Of a DNA stretch of 64,000 nucleotides, positions 17,566 through 26,747 are shown in pieces. The stretch is from Polaribacter irgensii 23-P (GTDB taxonomy: Bacteria > Bacteroidota > Bacteroidia > Flavobacteriales > Flavobacteriaceae), in contig NZ_CH724148.1 in NCBI RefSeq assembly GCF_000153225.1, positions 2,310,611 to 2,374,610 of the forward strand, in the 5' to 3' direction. Each line of letters opens with the position of its first letter. Within the stretch, counting starts at the first letter, position 1. A program made the position numbers and the translations under genes. The notes below the pieces were generated by a model that was not told the DNA's origin, ran no database searches, and saw only the letters and a list, made by a program, of their open reading frames with translations.

Positions 17566-17949
17566 ATGAAAAAAACCTACTTCAGCTTAACCGGGTTTAT
17601 TATTTTAATATCAATAAACTATATTTTAAGTAATTATACAGAACAAGATATAACAGAAAATCTAAATAATATTGATTTTTATAAGATTATTAAGCAAAGT
17701 TTACAACCACAATTAGTCTTTCTATTAATTATATTTTTCTCCAGAGAAAACATCAAAGCTCCTATTTTTTCTATGTTCATGTTTGGGTATATAATTATTG
17801 AACTTATTTTAAGGTATTTCAATGGAAAAGAAATAATTGAATATAATTATGCAATTGGAATGGCATTAGGAATAATATTAGTTTTCGTAATTGAATCATT
17901 AAAAGAAAAATTTATTATCAAAGGAAAACAAATAAAGAATGATAATTAA
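17566..17949 (+). CDS. Small four-helix membrane protein, cassette C4
   Basis: 127 aa, unrecognised. About four hydrophobic segments (roughly residues 5-22, 45-59, 64-82 and 94-113) with a lysine-rich C-terminal tail indicate an inner-membrane protein. It is the single gene of cassette C4. Small polytopic membrane proteins are frequent in integron cassettes, but nothing here identifies a role. Confidence 0.65.
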   Translation: MKKTYFSLTGFIILISINYILSNYTEQDITENLNNIDFYKIIKQSLQPQLVFLLIIFFSRENIKAPIFSMFMFGYIIIELILRYFNGKEIIEYNYAIGMALGIILVFVIESLKEKFIIKGKQIKNDN

Positions 17950-18194
17950 CCGGTGCAATTGAAAATCAAAACGTTGAATAAAGAATAAACCAAAAACAAC
18001 TAAAAGGCAACACCTTATAAAATAATTGATGGTTTAAGCTTACTTACGAAAGTCCAAACAGACTTTATTGGTTCGTATTTTATTTAACGAATTAATCACC
18101 TGTATAGTTGTCTCAAAGTAGAAAACAAGAACACTTCCCTCCCCATCCACTCTAAAATAAAAAAAACACGCCACTTTAAAGCAACTGCAAAGGT

Positions 18195-18269
18195 ATACCG
18201 TATTTACAGGGATACCCAAATCATACCATTTTCAGGGATTGACACGAATACTATTTTAATGTAGTTTTG
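18195..18269 (+). promoter_or_regulatory. Array promoter copy 3 with tandem upstream boxes
   Basis: Boxes ATACC-N7-CAGGGAT (18195-18213) and ATACC-N5-CAGGGAT (18223-18239) lie 28 bp apart on the same face. The second abuts TTG (18239-18241), which is followed by a 20-nt spacer and TAGTTTTG (18262-18269). The box pair is conserved in all promoter copies of the window and probably binds an unknown activator or repressor. Confidence 0.7.
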
Positions 18270-18275
18270 TTTTAA

Positions 18276-18373
18276 AAGCGATTATTGAAACAGTTTGCTT
18301 TTAAATCATTATCCAATAGATAAAAGGAGCAGCTCGTTCTGTAAAAACTTTTAAAGTTAGGAGTTTTTCTTTT
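18276..18373 (+). ncRNA. Candidate array-encoded small RNA, copy 3
   Basis: Same layout as copy 1: ATTATTGAAA (18281-18290), hairpin TTATC-CAATA-GATAA, GGAGCAGCTC, then a terminator-like element (AACTTTTAAAGTTAGGAG plus T5CT4). Closing partner TTTTAATAAT replaces TTTCAATAAT, which G.U pairing would tolerate. Confidence 0.55.
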
Positions 18374-18683
18374 AATAATTTGAAGCTGAAAAGAAAAACA
18401 TAAAAACGCATAAAGTTCCGCATATCCCCCCAATATGGAGTCTTATGCGGATAAAAGGTAAGCCTATATACAAGTTGGTAGCCATTTGACGACAATATTG
18501 CGTTAAAGTTAGATGTTCATAAATAAGAAAAGTTGTACATTGAAACAACAATAGTCACTCGCTTAAAGAGATTTGAACATTAAGAGTAAACAAAATAGTA
18601 GAATTGAATGAATACCAAAAAGGGGAATAATTCCCAAACCAACTTTTTAAAAGTTGAGTAATTTCATAAATAACTAAAAAATT

Positions 18684-18890
18684 ATGAAGAATTTATTTTT
18701 AACATTAGTATTTGTATTAGGAACTGCGACAAGTTTTGCAGGAAGTAATGTTGTAGCTGAAGAAGATGCAGGATGTATTCACGTAACACTTTCTTGTGGT
18801 GGTGAATATGATGTTTGTAACTTCAAAGGAACTACAAAACAATTAATTAAATCTGTTTTAGTTAATGATGACGCAGTATGCGCTGACTAA
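18684..18890 (+). CDS. Small secreted Cys-rich peptide of cassette C5
   Basis: 68 aa with signal peptide MKNLFLTLVFVLGTATSFA. The mature peptide is about 49 residues with four cysteines (GCIHVTLSCGGEYDVCNFKG...VCAD), so two disulfides are possible. A short inverted repeat, AGAGGGACATT/AATGTCCCTCT-like, lies between this gene and the next (18900-18924) and may act as an attenuating hairpin that makes the peptide the most abundant product. Its position, ahead of GLPGLI and receptor-like genes, equals that of the small proteins in C1 and C3. Confidence 0.75.
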   Translation: MKNLFLTLVFVLGTATSFAGSNVVAEEDAGCIHVTLSCGGEYDVCNFKGTTKQLIKSVLVNDDAVCAD

Positions 18891-18941
18891 TATTAATTAC
18901 AGAGGGGCATTTAATGTCCCTCTGTTTAAATTTCAAAAAAA

Positions 18942-19754
18942 ATGAAAAAAATATTATTAATTTTTACAACTTTAATAAGTATTACTACTTATGCACAAAA
19001 TAATCTCAACTATAAATTAATTGCAAAATATAACTATCAGAAACAAATTGACTCGACTGATGAAAAATCTAAAATAAATCTAGAAAATTACAGTCTCTAC
19101 TTAAATGAAGATAATTCCTTATTTGTAAGTGATAATAGAATAAGGTTGGACACAATTTTAAACAATGCAAATTTTAGTGATTTAGATAAATTAAGGTCAT
19201 TACCTAAGCCCTCTTCGAATAAAAGAATTTTCAAAAGTACTAGTTCTAAAAAAATCACCATTTATGATGAGTTTTATGATAATATTTATATGTATAATGA
19301 TACTGTAAATATGAAGTGGAAAATTACTAACATTTATGATACACTAAATAATATGAAGGTAAGAAGAGCTGAAACGAAATTTAGGGGTAGAAATTATATA
19401 GCTTGGTATACTTCTGAGATACCAATATCTGATGGGCCATATAAATTTAGAGGGCTTCCTGGTTTGATAATTAAAATATATGACTCTAAGAAAGAAATTA
19501 ACTATTCATTAATAGGTTTGGAAAAATATAAAAAAAGTAAATCATTAAACAATAACTACGATAATGAAGCATTATCAGTATCAAAAAGTGAGTATACAAA
19601 AATTAAAAAAAACTTTAAACAAAACCCTATTCCATATATGGAAAGTCAAGGTGCTGTTTTTTCAGAAGAAACCAAAAGGATTATTCGTGAAAAATTTAGA
19701 AAAAGGAATGAAAAAACAAACAACCCAATCGAGCTAAAAGAAAACGATGAATGA
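18942..19754 (+). CDS. GLPGLI-family secreted protein, cassette C5
   Basis: 270 aa. A signal peptide (MKKILLIFTTLISITTYA) is followed by a body with the canonical motif GPYKFRGLPGLIIKIYD at about residues 160-180, preceded by FRGRNYIAWYTSEIPI, nearly identical in pattern to the protein at 13928. The C-terminal tail is charged. It shares a 4-nt overlap (ATGA) with the downstream receptor gene. Paralogous triads in two cassettes that share the same boundary sequence suggest duplication or repeated capture of one system. Confidence 0.88.
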   Translation: MKKILLIFTTLISITTYAQNNLNYKLIAKYNYQKQIDSTDEKSKINLENYSLYLNEDNSLFVSDNRIRLDTILNNANFSDLDKLRSLPKPSSNKRIFKSTSSKKITIYDEFYDNIYMYNDTVNMKWKITNIYDTLNNMKVRRAETKFRGRNYIAWYTSEIPISDGPYKFRGLPGLIIKIYDSKKEINYSLIGLEKYKKSKSLNNNYDNEALSVSKSEYTKIKKNFKQNPIPYMESQGAVFSEETKRIIREKFRKRNEKTNNPIELKENDE

Positions 19755-22381
19755 AACAAATTTTATTAATGTTTTCGGTTTGCATCTTTTCAATAAATAG
19801 CTTTTGTCAAACTAATATTATTGGTAATTTAAAAACCAAAAAAAACAAACCTATTTCTGGAGCAAGTGTAACTATAACCGTTGTAAAAACAAACGACATC
19901 TTAAATTATGCTATTTCAGATAACAAAGGTTATTTTTCAATTTCAGTAAATAGTAAAGTAGAACAACTACAACTCAATATTAGGTCAATGGGTTTTAAAT
20001 CAATTGTAAAAATAATTGATAACAAAACCCAAACCTCAAATTTTGTCTTAGAAGAACAAATAACCGAACTTAAAGAAATTGTTATTAAAAACAGTCCAAT
20101 AACTCGCAAAGGTGATACTATTAATTATTCTGTTAATGTGTTTACAAAACAAGAGGATAGAACTATTGCAGATGTGCTTAAAAATATGCCAGGAATTGAG
20201 GTGTTAGATGATGGTAAGATATTATACCAAGGCAAACCCATAAACAAATATTATATTGAAGGCTTAGATTTGTTAGAAGGTAAATACAACCTTGCAAACA
20301 GCAACTTACCACACAAAGAGGTTGTAAAAGTACAAGTCTTAGAAAATCATCAACCTATACGATTATTGGATAGTTTAGTGTATTCTGACCAAGCAGCTAT
20401 AAATATTAAACTTAAAAATAGTTATACGTTTACTGGACAAGCCGAAGTTGGCGCAGGTTTAAGTCCATTACTTTGGGATACTAATGTTACACCAATGCTT
20501 TTTTCTAAAAAAAGGCAAATGCTAACTTCGTATCAAACCAACAATACTGGTAATAATGTTGTAAAACAATTAAAAACATTAACTATTGATGAGCTGTTAG
20601 AACAGTTTGAGCGCAACGATGAAAAACAAGATTGGCTCGGTATTCAGCAATTAGCAGTACCCAATTTTTCGGAACAGCGATGGTTAGATAATAACATTCA
20701 TTTAATCACAACAAACTATTTACAAAAACTTAAAAACGATTACGAATTGCGTTTAAATGTATCTTATCTAAACGATTGTCAACAACAAAATGGTTTTACA
20801 GACACGCAGTTTTTTACCGCAAACGATACGATTGCTCTATTTGAAAACAAATACAATCAACTCAATACAAACACTTTAGAAACCAACCTAACACTTCAAA
20901 AAAATACCTATAAAAACTTCCTAAAAAACAGTTTACAATTTCAAGGTTTTTGGGATAGTCAACGTGGTAATATTCAATTGAATACAAATACTATTAATCA
21001 AAATTTAAGTAACCGTTATTTTAAATTATCAAATAATCTTAAAACCTTATTTCCGTTAGGTAAACAAATAGTAACTCTTAATTCCTACATTGGTTTTAAT
21101 AAAACACCACAATCATTAGTTGTAAATCCTGGCCAATTTAACGATTTACTAAATGACACTAATGATTATGACCAAGTAAGGCAAAATATAGAGTTACAAA
21201 CATTTTACACCAACAATTCAGTAGCGTTTACAAAAGGTTGGAAACAATTTAGTTTTAGTCCAAAGTTGGGTATTCAGTTTGAAAAACAGAATTTAAAAAG
21301 TGCTATTTTAACTTCTGAAAATACAACTAATAACTTTAAAAACAATTTAGATTGGACACGTTCAAAACTGTATTTCAACCTACAAACGCAATACAAAAAG
21401 GATAAATGGCGCATAGAATTAACAACACCAGTTAATTTGCATAATTACCAATTAGAAGACAAACTTTTACAGAAAGGACAAAATTTAAATTGTGTAACTT
21501 TTGAACCTAGATTGTCTTTAAATTACGACCTCACATCCTTTTGGCGTATTGGCTCATCTGCAAACCTTAGCAACCAATTTGGGACTATAAATCAAGTGCA
21601 TTACAATTATATTCTACAAAATTATAGAAGTTTACAACGTATAGATGCACCATTACCCGAAATGCAAAATATTGGTTATTCGGCATCATTAGGTTATCGA
21701 AATCCTATAAAATCTCTCTTTTTTAGTTTAATATATAGTAATACAAAAACCTACAATAATTTGCTCTACAATAATCAAATTTTGGACAATGGCGCAACGG
21801 AATTACAAGCCATTGTTCAAGACAATAACCGTTTTAGTCATAATATAATGACTAGAGCAAGTAAATACTTTAGTGATTTTGATACCAATCTTACATTAAG
21901 TGCCAATTATAGTTTACAAGATTTTCAACAAATATTAAATAGTGAAACCACAGATATTTCAAATCATAATTGGCGTTTTAGCGGTAAAATTGATACAGAT
22001 ATTACAGATTGGTTAAATACAGAATTAGAATCTGTTTTTCAGTTTTCAAACAATGAAACCCAAGGACAAAACAATCAGAAAATTACACAACAATTTCATA
22101 AATTCAACATAAACATTTACCCAAAAGAGAATCAATATTTAGGATTAAAAACTGAATATATAAAGAATAATTTATTTGCAGAAAATACCGAAAATTTATT
22201 TGCAGATTTAGTGTATCGCTATACATGGAAAAAGAAAAATATAGATTTTGAATTGCAATGGAGTAACATTTTAAACACCAACAATTACCGAACTGTAAAC
22301 ATTAATAATTTTAGTTACATTGAAACCAATTTTAATTTAAGACCAACACAAATATTATTTAATGTGAGATTTCCACTATGA
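19751..22381 (+). CDS. TonB-receptor-like outer-membrane beta-barrel protein, cassette C5
   Basis: 876 aa. Signal peptide to about residue 20 (NSFCQ), CarboxypepD_reg-like domain (NIIGNLKTKKNKPISGASVT, about 22-105), plug-like region (ADVLKNMPGIEVLDDGKIL, about 140-230), then a beta-barrel ending FNVRFPL. It has the same architecture as the protein at 14694 but is clearly diverged in the barrel, where substrate specificity would lie. It is translationally coupled to the GLPGLI gene upstream. Confidence 0.86.
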   Translation: MKQILLMFSVCIFSINSFCQTNIIGNLKTKKNKPISGASVTITVVKTNDILNYAISDNKGYFSISVNSKVEQLQLNIRSMGFKSIVKIIDNKTQTSNFVLEEQITELKEIVIKNSPITRKGDTINYSVNVFTKQEDRTIADVLKNMPGIEVLDDGKILYQGKPINKYYIEGLDLLEGKYNLANSNLPHKEVVKVQVLENHQPIRLLDSLVYSDQAAINIKLKNSYTFTGQAEVGAGLSPLLWDTNVTPMLFSKKRQMLTSYQTNNTGNNVVKQLKTLTIDELLEQFERNDEKQDWLGIQQLAVPNFSEQRWLDNNIHLITTNYLQKLKNDYELRLNVSYLNDCQQQNGFTDTQFFTANDTIALFENKYNQLNTNTLETNLTLQKNTYKNFLKNSLQFQGFWDSQRGNIQLNTNTINQNLSNRYFKLSNNLKTLFPLGKQIVTLNSYIGFNKTPQSLVVNPGQFNDLLNDTNDYDQVRQNIELQTFYTNNSVAFTKGWKQFSFSPKLGIQFEKQNLKSAILTSENTTNNFKNNLDWTRSKLYFNLQTQYKKDKWRIELTTPVNLHNYQLEDKLLQKGQNLNCVTFEPRLSLNYDLTSFWRIGSSANLSNQFGTINQVHYNYILQNYRSLQRIDAPLPEMQNIGYSASLGYRNPIKSLFFSLIYSNTKTYNNLLYNNQILDNGATELQAIVQDNNRFSHNIMTRASKYFSDFDTNLTLSANYSLQDFQQILNSETTDISNHNWRFSGKIDTDITDWLNTELESVFQFSNNETQGQNNQKITQQFHKFNINIYPKENQYLGLKTEYIKNNLFAENTENLFADLVYRYTWKKKNIDFELQWSNILNTNNYRTVNINNFSYIETNFNLRPTQILFNVRFPL

Positions 22382-22403
22382 ACAAAAGAAAGGAATAAAA
22401 AAC

Positions 22404-22541
22404 GGCTACCAACACCGTATATAGTTTATTGCTATTACTTGCTTTACCAGAGATAATTTATTATTTGTTAGTTTTGTGTTTAATCCGAAAAATTAGTGTT
22501 TATTTATACGCAACAAACCATATACAAACACGTTGCCAGTA
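22404..22541 (+). repeat. attC-like repeat C5/C6
   Basis: Right arm of C5 GGCTACCAAC (22404-22413) is the exact reverse complement of 18474-18483. Left arm of C6 is GTTGCCAGTA (22532-22541). Inner stem GTATATAGTTTATTGC pairs with GCAACAAACCATATAC. The middle is a diverged, less hairpin-like sequence. Confidence 0.88.
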
Positions 22542-22545
22542 ATTT

Positions 22546-23535
22546 ATGAAACACACTCCGGAAATATTAAATGCAGAAGGAATTCGGCAATGGAATTTAA
22601 TTAAAAAAGACTTCATTAAAAGCCCTCTTCTTTTAGGTAACGGATTCAGTCTGAATTTTAGCTCAAAACTACTATATAGGAATCTATATGAAAACTATAT
22701 AAAAAACTGCCCAGGCGAAATAACAAGCTTATTTAAAGAATTTGTTTCTTATAATTTTGAGATAATTTTAGAACATCTTGAATCAACCGAAAGAGTCTGT
22801 AAAGCTTTAAATATTAATCACGATAGAATCTCGAAAAACAAGAACTTAATTAAGCAAGGTCTAATAGATTCTATAAATAGAATTCATCCGACACCTGACC
22901 AAATCAAACTCGAACAAATTCAAAAAGTTGCAGAACAAATAAAAGAATTTGACCAGATTTTTACGACTAATTACGACCTATTCTCATATTATCTAATTTT
23001 AGAAAGTAAAAAATTCGGAGACTATTTTTATTACGAAAATTATGACGATAATCGTTTCAAACTTTTTAATTCTGGAGATGAGCAAAATAATAATCACATA
23101 TATTATTTACACGGAGCTCTTTTTCTTTTTGATAAATCAATAAATACTTTAAAGATTAAAAGAGATGAAAATTGGTTAATAGAAGTTATAACAAAAGAAA
23201 TAACAAGCGATAATTATCCCTTATTTATAAGTGAAGGAACTTACAAAATGAAATTGAAAGCTATTCAATCTAATAATTACCTGTCTTATTGTTTTAGACA
23301 TTTAAAAGAAAATAAAAGTAAAAAAATGGTCATTTTTGGACAATCTCTGAGTAATCAAGATTTACATATTGTTCAAGCAATTGACAATAATTATGAAAAA
23401 ATAGCATACGGAATAAGAATTACTGAAAGTAAAAAAATGAACGAAATAAAAGCTGAATTGAGTAGAGTTCGTTCTCTGTTCAAGAATACTGAAATTGAGT
23501 TTTTTGATTCAAGTACATTATTTGATTTTGAATAA
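22546..23535 (+). CDS. SIR2-like (DUF4917) protein, cassette C6
   Basis: 329 aa, cytosolic. Motifs in order: LLLGNGFSLNFSSKLLY (about residues 27-43, nucleotide-binding Gly loop with Asn), FDQIFTTNYDLFSYY (about 138-152, TTNYD of SIR2-like folds), YYLHGALFLF (about 183-192, catalytic-type His), and VIFGQSLSNQDLHIVQAI (about 262-279). This matches the DUF4917/SIR2-like group, relatives of which deplete NAD+ in anti-phage defence. It is the only gene of cassette C6, so if active it would be a single-gene system or a partner to a gene elsewhere. Confidence 0.8.
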   Translation: MKHTPEILNAEGIRQWNLIKKDFIKSPLLLGNGFSLNFSSKLLYRNLYENYIKNCPGEITSLFKEFVSYNFEIILEHLESTERVCKALNINHDRISKNKNLIKQGLIDSINRIHPTPDQIKLEQIQKVAEQIKEFDQIFTTNYDLFSYYLILESKKFGDYFYYENYDDNRFKLFNSGDEQNNNHIYYLHGALFLFDKSINTLKIKRDENWLIEVITKEITSDNYPLFISEGTYKMKLKAIQSNNYLSYCFRHLKENKSKKMVIFGQSLSNQDLHIVQAIDNNYEKIAYGIRITESKKMNEIKAELSRVRSLFKNTEIEFFDSSTLFDFE

Positions 23536-23540
23536 AAAAC

Positions 23541-23679
23541 TACTGGCAACACCGTGTATAATTAATTGCTTGGTTTGGGTCTACTTACGAAAGTCCTCGC
23601 GGACTTTCTATCTGTGATTTATTTACTTACTTTAGTGCTTAAAACACGCAACTAATCATACACAAACACGTTATGTGCA
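23541..23679 (+). repeat. attC-like repeat C6/C7
   Basis: Right arm of C6 TACTGGCAAC (23541-23550) is the exact reverse complement of 22532-22541. Left arm of C7 is GTTATGTGCA (23670-23679). Hairpin GAAAGTCC-TCGC-GGACTTTC. Inner stem GTGTATAATTAATTGC / GCAACTAATCATACAC. Confidence 0.9.
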
Positions 23680-23699
23680 ATAAGAAAAAAAATAAATAA

Positions 23700-24902
23700 A
23701 TGAGTAGTTTTCTTAACTTAGACCTTGATAAAAACATAAAATTTAATTTATTAAGCAAGCATATAATTTTTGGATTATTCTGGGTTATTGGAATATCAAT
23801 TACTATATTTAGAGTGGACACATATTTTTTAGGTTTTTTCGAAGAAAATTTGAAATGGATTGGGAAGAACATAATGTTAACATACTTCATCAGTCTAACT
23901 ATTTATTTTTTCTATACAAAATGGTATTATTTTATTGCCTTATTATTTTATCCAATATTATTAATATTTTGGTTTATTCCAAAAACAGTTCTAAGTATTG
24001 GTAAGATTTATCTTTTGGGAAATTATATCGAATCCATTTATAGCAAATTATCAAACCTAAAAGTTTTTGCTTTCAATTTTTTCTTTTTTCTAATATCATT
24101 AATAATACTATTCTCAAATCAAGAAATATGGGCGAGATGGATATTTATATGTTGTATTTCTTATTTCTATCTAGTCTTTGCTTTTCGCTTTATCAAAAAA
24201 TCGTTTAAACAACCTACAATTTTTTGTCACAATCTTGAATCAACTTTTGAAGCACTAAATAGTAGTAGAAAATCTAATAATTCGGTTATAATAAATTCAT
24301 TAGTTATTCAAAAAGATGACTCTAAACTAGGTATAGAATTAAGAAGGAATAAACAAATAAAAAGAGCAATAATGACAAAATATGCTTCTGAATTATTTGC
24401 CAGTAAATTAAACAGTTATCAAGGAAAGCAAGCATATATTGTATCTTGGATTTATGGATCTTTTGTATTTCTTGTTTACTCCCTTATTTTTTTTAGTTTA
24501 CTAAACTTTCAATTACATTTCATCGATGCAAATAACTTTGAATATACTGGAACTCATCCACAATTTGATTTCTTTTATTACACCTTAAAAACTATTACTT
24601 TTGGAGACATTGAGATAATTAAACCAATATCAATAATCGCAAGAATAAGCGAAATTTTTTCTTTTTTTATTATTGGTATATTTATTATGGTTATTGTTGT
24701 TTCTATCTTTTTGTCTATGAATCAAGAGAAAGTGAAAGAAAATATAAAATTAACAACAGAACTTATTGAAAACGAAAACATATCACTAATTGAGTTTCTG
24801 AAAACAGAATATAATGTAGAGATTGAAAATGCCTTATCTGAAATAAAAAATATTGAATATTCACTTCAAAACTTAAAGAAAAATATTGATAGTATATTCT
24901 AA
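23700..24902 (+). CDS. Ion-channel-like membrane protein, cassette C7
   Basis: 400 aa. About five hydrophobic segments, the last two (about residues 255-280 and 315-345) flanking a pore-loop-like stretch FFYYTLKTITFGDIEII. TITFGD resembles the potassium-channel selectivity filter (T-x-G-[YF]-G-D) with one glycine missing, so ion selectivity is uncertain. A charged C-terminal tail (about 345-400) is likely coiled coil. The segment between TM4 and the pore may be a cytosolic sensor. It is the single gene of C7. Membrane-pore proteins are known effectors in abortive infection, but an ordinary channel is equally possible. Confidence 0.7.
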   Translation: MSSFLNLDLDKNIKFNLLSKHIIFGLFWVIGISITIFRVDTYFLGFFEENLKWIGKNIMLTYFISLTIYFFYTKWYYFIALLFYPILLIFWFIPKTVLSIGKIYLLGNYIESIYSKLSNLKVFAFNFFFFLISLIILFSNQEIWARWIFICCISYFYLVFAFRFIKKSFKQPTIFCHNLESTFEALNSSRKSNNSVIINSLVIQKDDSKLGIELRRNKQIKRAIMTKYASELFASKLNSYQGKQAYIVSWIYGSFVFLVYSLIFFSLLNFQLHFIDANNFEYTGTHPQFDFFYYTLKTITFGDIEIIKPISIIARISEIFSFFIIGIFIMVIVVSIFLSMNQEKVKENIKLTTELIENENISLIEFLKTEYNVEIENALSEIKNIEYSLQNLKKNIDSIF

Positions 24903-24907
24903 AGAAC

Positions 24908-25046
24908 TGCACATAACACCGTATATAATTTATCGCTAATTCTAGCCTATTTATGAAAGTTCTCGCGTACTTTCTTGGTCGGTAATTATTTACTAAATTA
25001 GTTGCTTAAAACACGCAACAAACTATATACAACAACGTTACCCAAC
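24908..25046 (+). repeat. attC-like repeat C7/C8
   Basis: Right arm of C7 TGCACATAAC (24908-24917) is the exact reverse complement of 23670-23679. Left arm of C8 is GTTACCCAAC (25037-25046). The hairpin is GAAAGTTC-TCGC-GTACTTTC with one mismatch pair. Inner stem GTATATAATTTATCGC / GCAACAAACTATATAC. Confidence 0.9.
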
Positions 25047-25102
25047 ATTAAAAAAAGTAAATCATTAGAATTTAAACCGAACAGAAAACTTAAAAAACAG
25101 AT

Positions 25103-25480
25103 ATGAAATTTTACACTTCGATACCTGAAAGCTTGAAACCATTTTATAAAGTGGAATTGGATAAATACCGAACTGAATGCTCAAATGGAAATTTAAATAT
25201 TGCTTGGAATCATCTGGAAAGAGCACACATAATCGGACAAAAATATCCTTACGCTCATACTTTTGTACATTGGAAAATGTTACAATTCGGAATTAAAATC
25301 AAAAACGGAAAAGAAGTTATGGGACAAATTCCACGTCTGATTTTTGGAGGTGTGAAATCTTTTGTTGGAAAAATTCCAGTTGGAAATCCTGGAGGAGCAA
25401 ATGTTCCGCCTTTAAAACCATTTCCGATTGAAAAAGAGTTGAAAAATATTTTTACGAAAGCAGGAATTAAATTAAGCTGA
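25103..25480 (+). CDS. DUF3703 family protein, cassette C8
   Basis: 125 aa. Full-length DUF3703: LKPFYKVELDKYRTECSNGNL, then NIAWNHLERAHIIGQKYPYAHTFVHWKML, with the conserved H-L-E-R-A-H-I and H-W pattern, and the Gly/Pro-rich KIPVGNPGGANVPPLKPFPI. The family is widespread in Gram-negative bacteria, often near metal or redox genes, and has no established function. The conserved His residues suggest metal or cofactor binding. It is the single gene of a 0.6-kb cassette. Confidence 0.85.
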   Translation: MKFYTSIPESLKPFYKVELDKYRTECSNGNLNIAWNHLERAHIIGQKYPYAHTFVHWKMLQFGIKIKNGKEVMGQIPRLIFGGVKSFVGKIPVGNPGGANVPPLKPFPIEKELKNIFTKAGIKLS

Positions 25481-25491
25481 AAACAAAAAAC

Positions 25492-25632
25492 GTTGGGTAA
25501 CACCGTGTATAATTAATTGCTGGCAAATCGCTTACTTACGAAAGTCCAAACGGACTTTCTTGGTTCGTGTATTATTTACTAAATTAGTGTCTTAAAACAC
25601 GCAACTAACCATACACAAAAACGTTATATGCA
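25492..25632 (+). repeat. attC-like repeat C8/C9 (reference copy)
   Basis: Right arm of C8 GTTGGGTAAC (25492-25501) is the exact reverse complement of 25037-25046. Left arm of C9 is GTTATATGCA (25623-25632). Inner stem GTGTATAATTAATTGC pairs with GCAACTAACCATACAC except at three positions, all A.C on this strand and therefore T.G wobbles on the other. The hairpin is GAAAGTCC-AAAC-GGACTTTC. Confidence 0.92.
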
Positions 25633-25652
25633 AGCTACCACTAAAACCACCT

Positions 25653-26608
25653 ATGAGTTACAACCATCAACCAATAACTGAAAAAGAAAAGGAATTATGG
25701 TTTCGAGCGGAAATGAATAAAAGACAATTTGAAGCAATTGGATATCGTCTAATTAATTCTGACATAGAAAACGAAATTATAAATAATCAATATTACCTTA
25801 AAATTTCTAAATCTGCGAATTATTCAAATATAGAAGTTGTTCAATGGCTAAAAAATTCTTGGAATACTGAAAGAATTTTATTTCAGAATTTAGATATTAT
25901 TGCTAATACTCAACAAGCATTTTGTATGCAATGGGCATTTCCGCAAGCATATTATGCAGTTTTCGGTAATATAATAGCTATGTTAAAGCTATAGGTTATA
26001 CAGAAACGTCCCATACAGCAGTTTTGAAAAAATATGCAACCATAATGACTGAAAATAAGCTTCCTGAATCCATAAGCATATGTTGTGTTGGAATTGAAAA
26101 AAACTTTGATTATCACAATATAGTTTTACCTCAAAATATTGAAAGTCATATGGAATTAGATACTACCAACCCTGAAACAATTGATCATCATATTTGCCAG
26201 TTTTTAAGGGCAACACGAAAATTAAGACTAAAAGAAAAAGCACCAAAAATGAATTTCAAAACTAAAAGTGGTACAAAAAGAAAAAGTTTAAATCAAAATA
26301 ATTGGACACAAGTCTCTAATTCAATTGGAGCGACAAGCTTAATGGACTTTCTTTATCGCAAAAGAATTAAAGGAAATTATCAAGATATTGAAACTTATAA
26401 CTGTCCTTACTTCGATGGAGAAAGCGTACTTAAGAATTTAATAAATGTAGTCGATAGATTAAATCTTGCTAATGAATCATATATAGCGAAAGCTATTGGT
26501 TTTAAAAATTATAAAAATATAGCTGACAATCATATTGGAAAAGTCGAAAACAAATTATTAGGAAAAAGAATTAGAATTATAGAACAATTAGAAAAAGCCT
26601 GCATATAA
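25653..26608 (+). pseudogene. Cassette C9 gene with a single-base frameshift
   Basis: Two open frames join into one protein of about 318 aa. The first (25653-25994) ends GNIIAMLKL. Reading from about 25976 in the next frame gives a smooth continuation (YVKAIGYTETSHTAVLKKYA) through to TAA at 26606-26608. One missing T after GCT near 25978 explains the break. No family is recognised. The intact protein would be cytosolic, with helical regions and a basic stretch (KTKSGTKRKSLNQNN) that could contact nucleic acid, and a C-terminal IAKAIGFKNYKNIADNHIGK segment. A real mutation, programmed shift and sequence error are all possible. Confidence 0.7.
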
Positions 26609-26735
26609 CATCGTATATAATTTATTGCTAGTCCTCGCCTACTTACGAAAATCCTTGCGGATTTTCTATTTGGTTTGTATTTGCTAAATTAGTTGCTTAA
26701 CCACGCAACAAACCATATACCAAACGTTAGATTTA
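26600..26735 (+). repeat. attC-like repeat C9/C10
   Basis: Right arm of C9 TGCATATAAC (26600-26609) is the exact reverse complement of 25623-25632 and overlaps the C9 stop codon. Left arm of C10 is GTTAGATTTA (26726-26735). Hairpin GAAAATCC-TTGC-GGATTTTC. Inner stem GTATATAATTTATTGC / GCAACAAACCATATAC, with the same three T.G-on-bottom positions as 25492-25632. Confidence 0.92.
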
Positions 26736-26747
26736 ATTAAAAAAAAC

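Larger units (their letters stand above)
18001..18483 (+). repeat. Long-form cassette repeat C4/C5 (483 bp)
   Basis: Right arm of C4 TAAAAGGCAAC (18001-18011) pairs with 17504-17513 apart from one extra A. Left arm of C5 is GTTGGTAGCC (18474-18483). The first 90 bp are the common repeat (hairpin GAAAGTCC...GACTTTA). An extension of about 340 bp carries CTTCCCTCCCC, tandem boxes, a promoter and a candidate RNA, and closes with hairpin CCGCATA...TATGCGG. The copy at 10707 has CCGTATA...ATACGG, a compensated pair change. Confidence 0.85.

Noticed and set aside
25533..25552. GAAAGTCC...GGACTTTC hairpins as transcription terminators
   Set aside because: They are not followed by a T-run and sit inside a longer conserved palindrome; their covariation is better explained as part of the recombination site.
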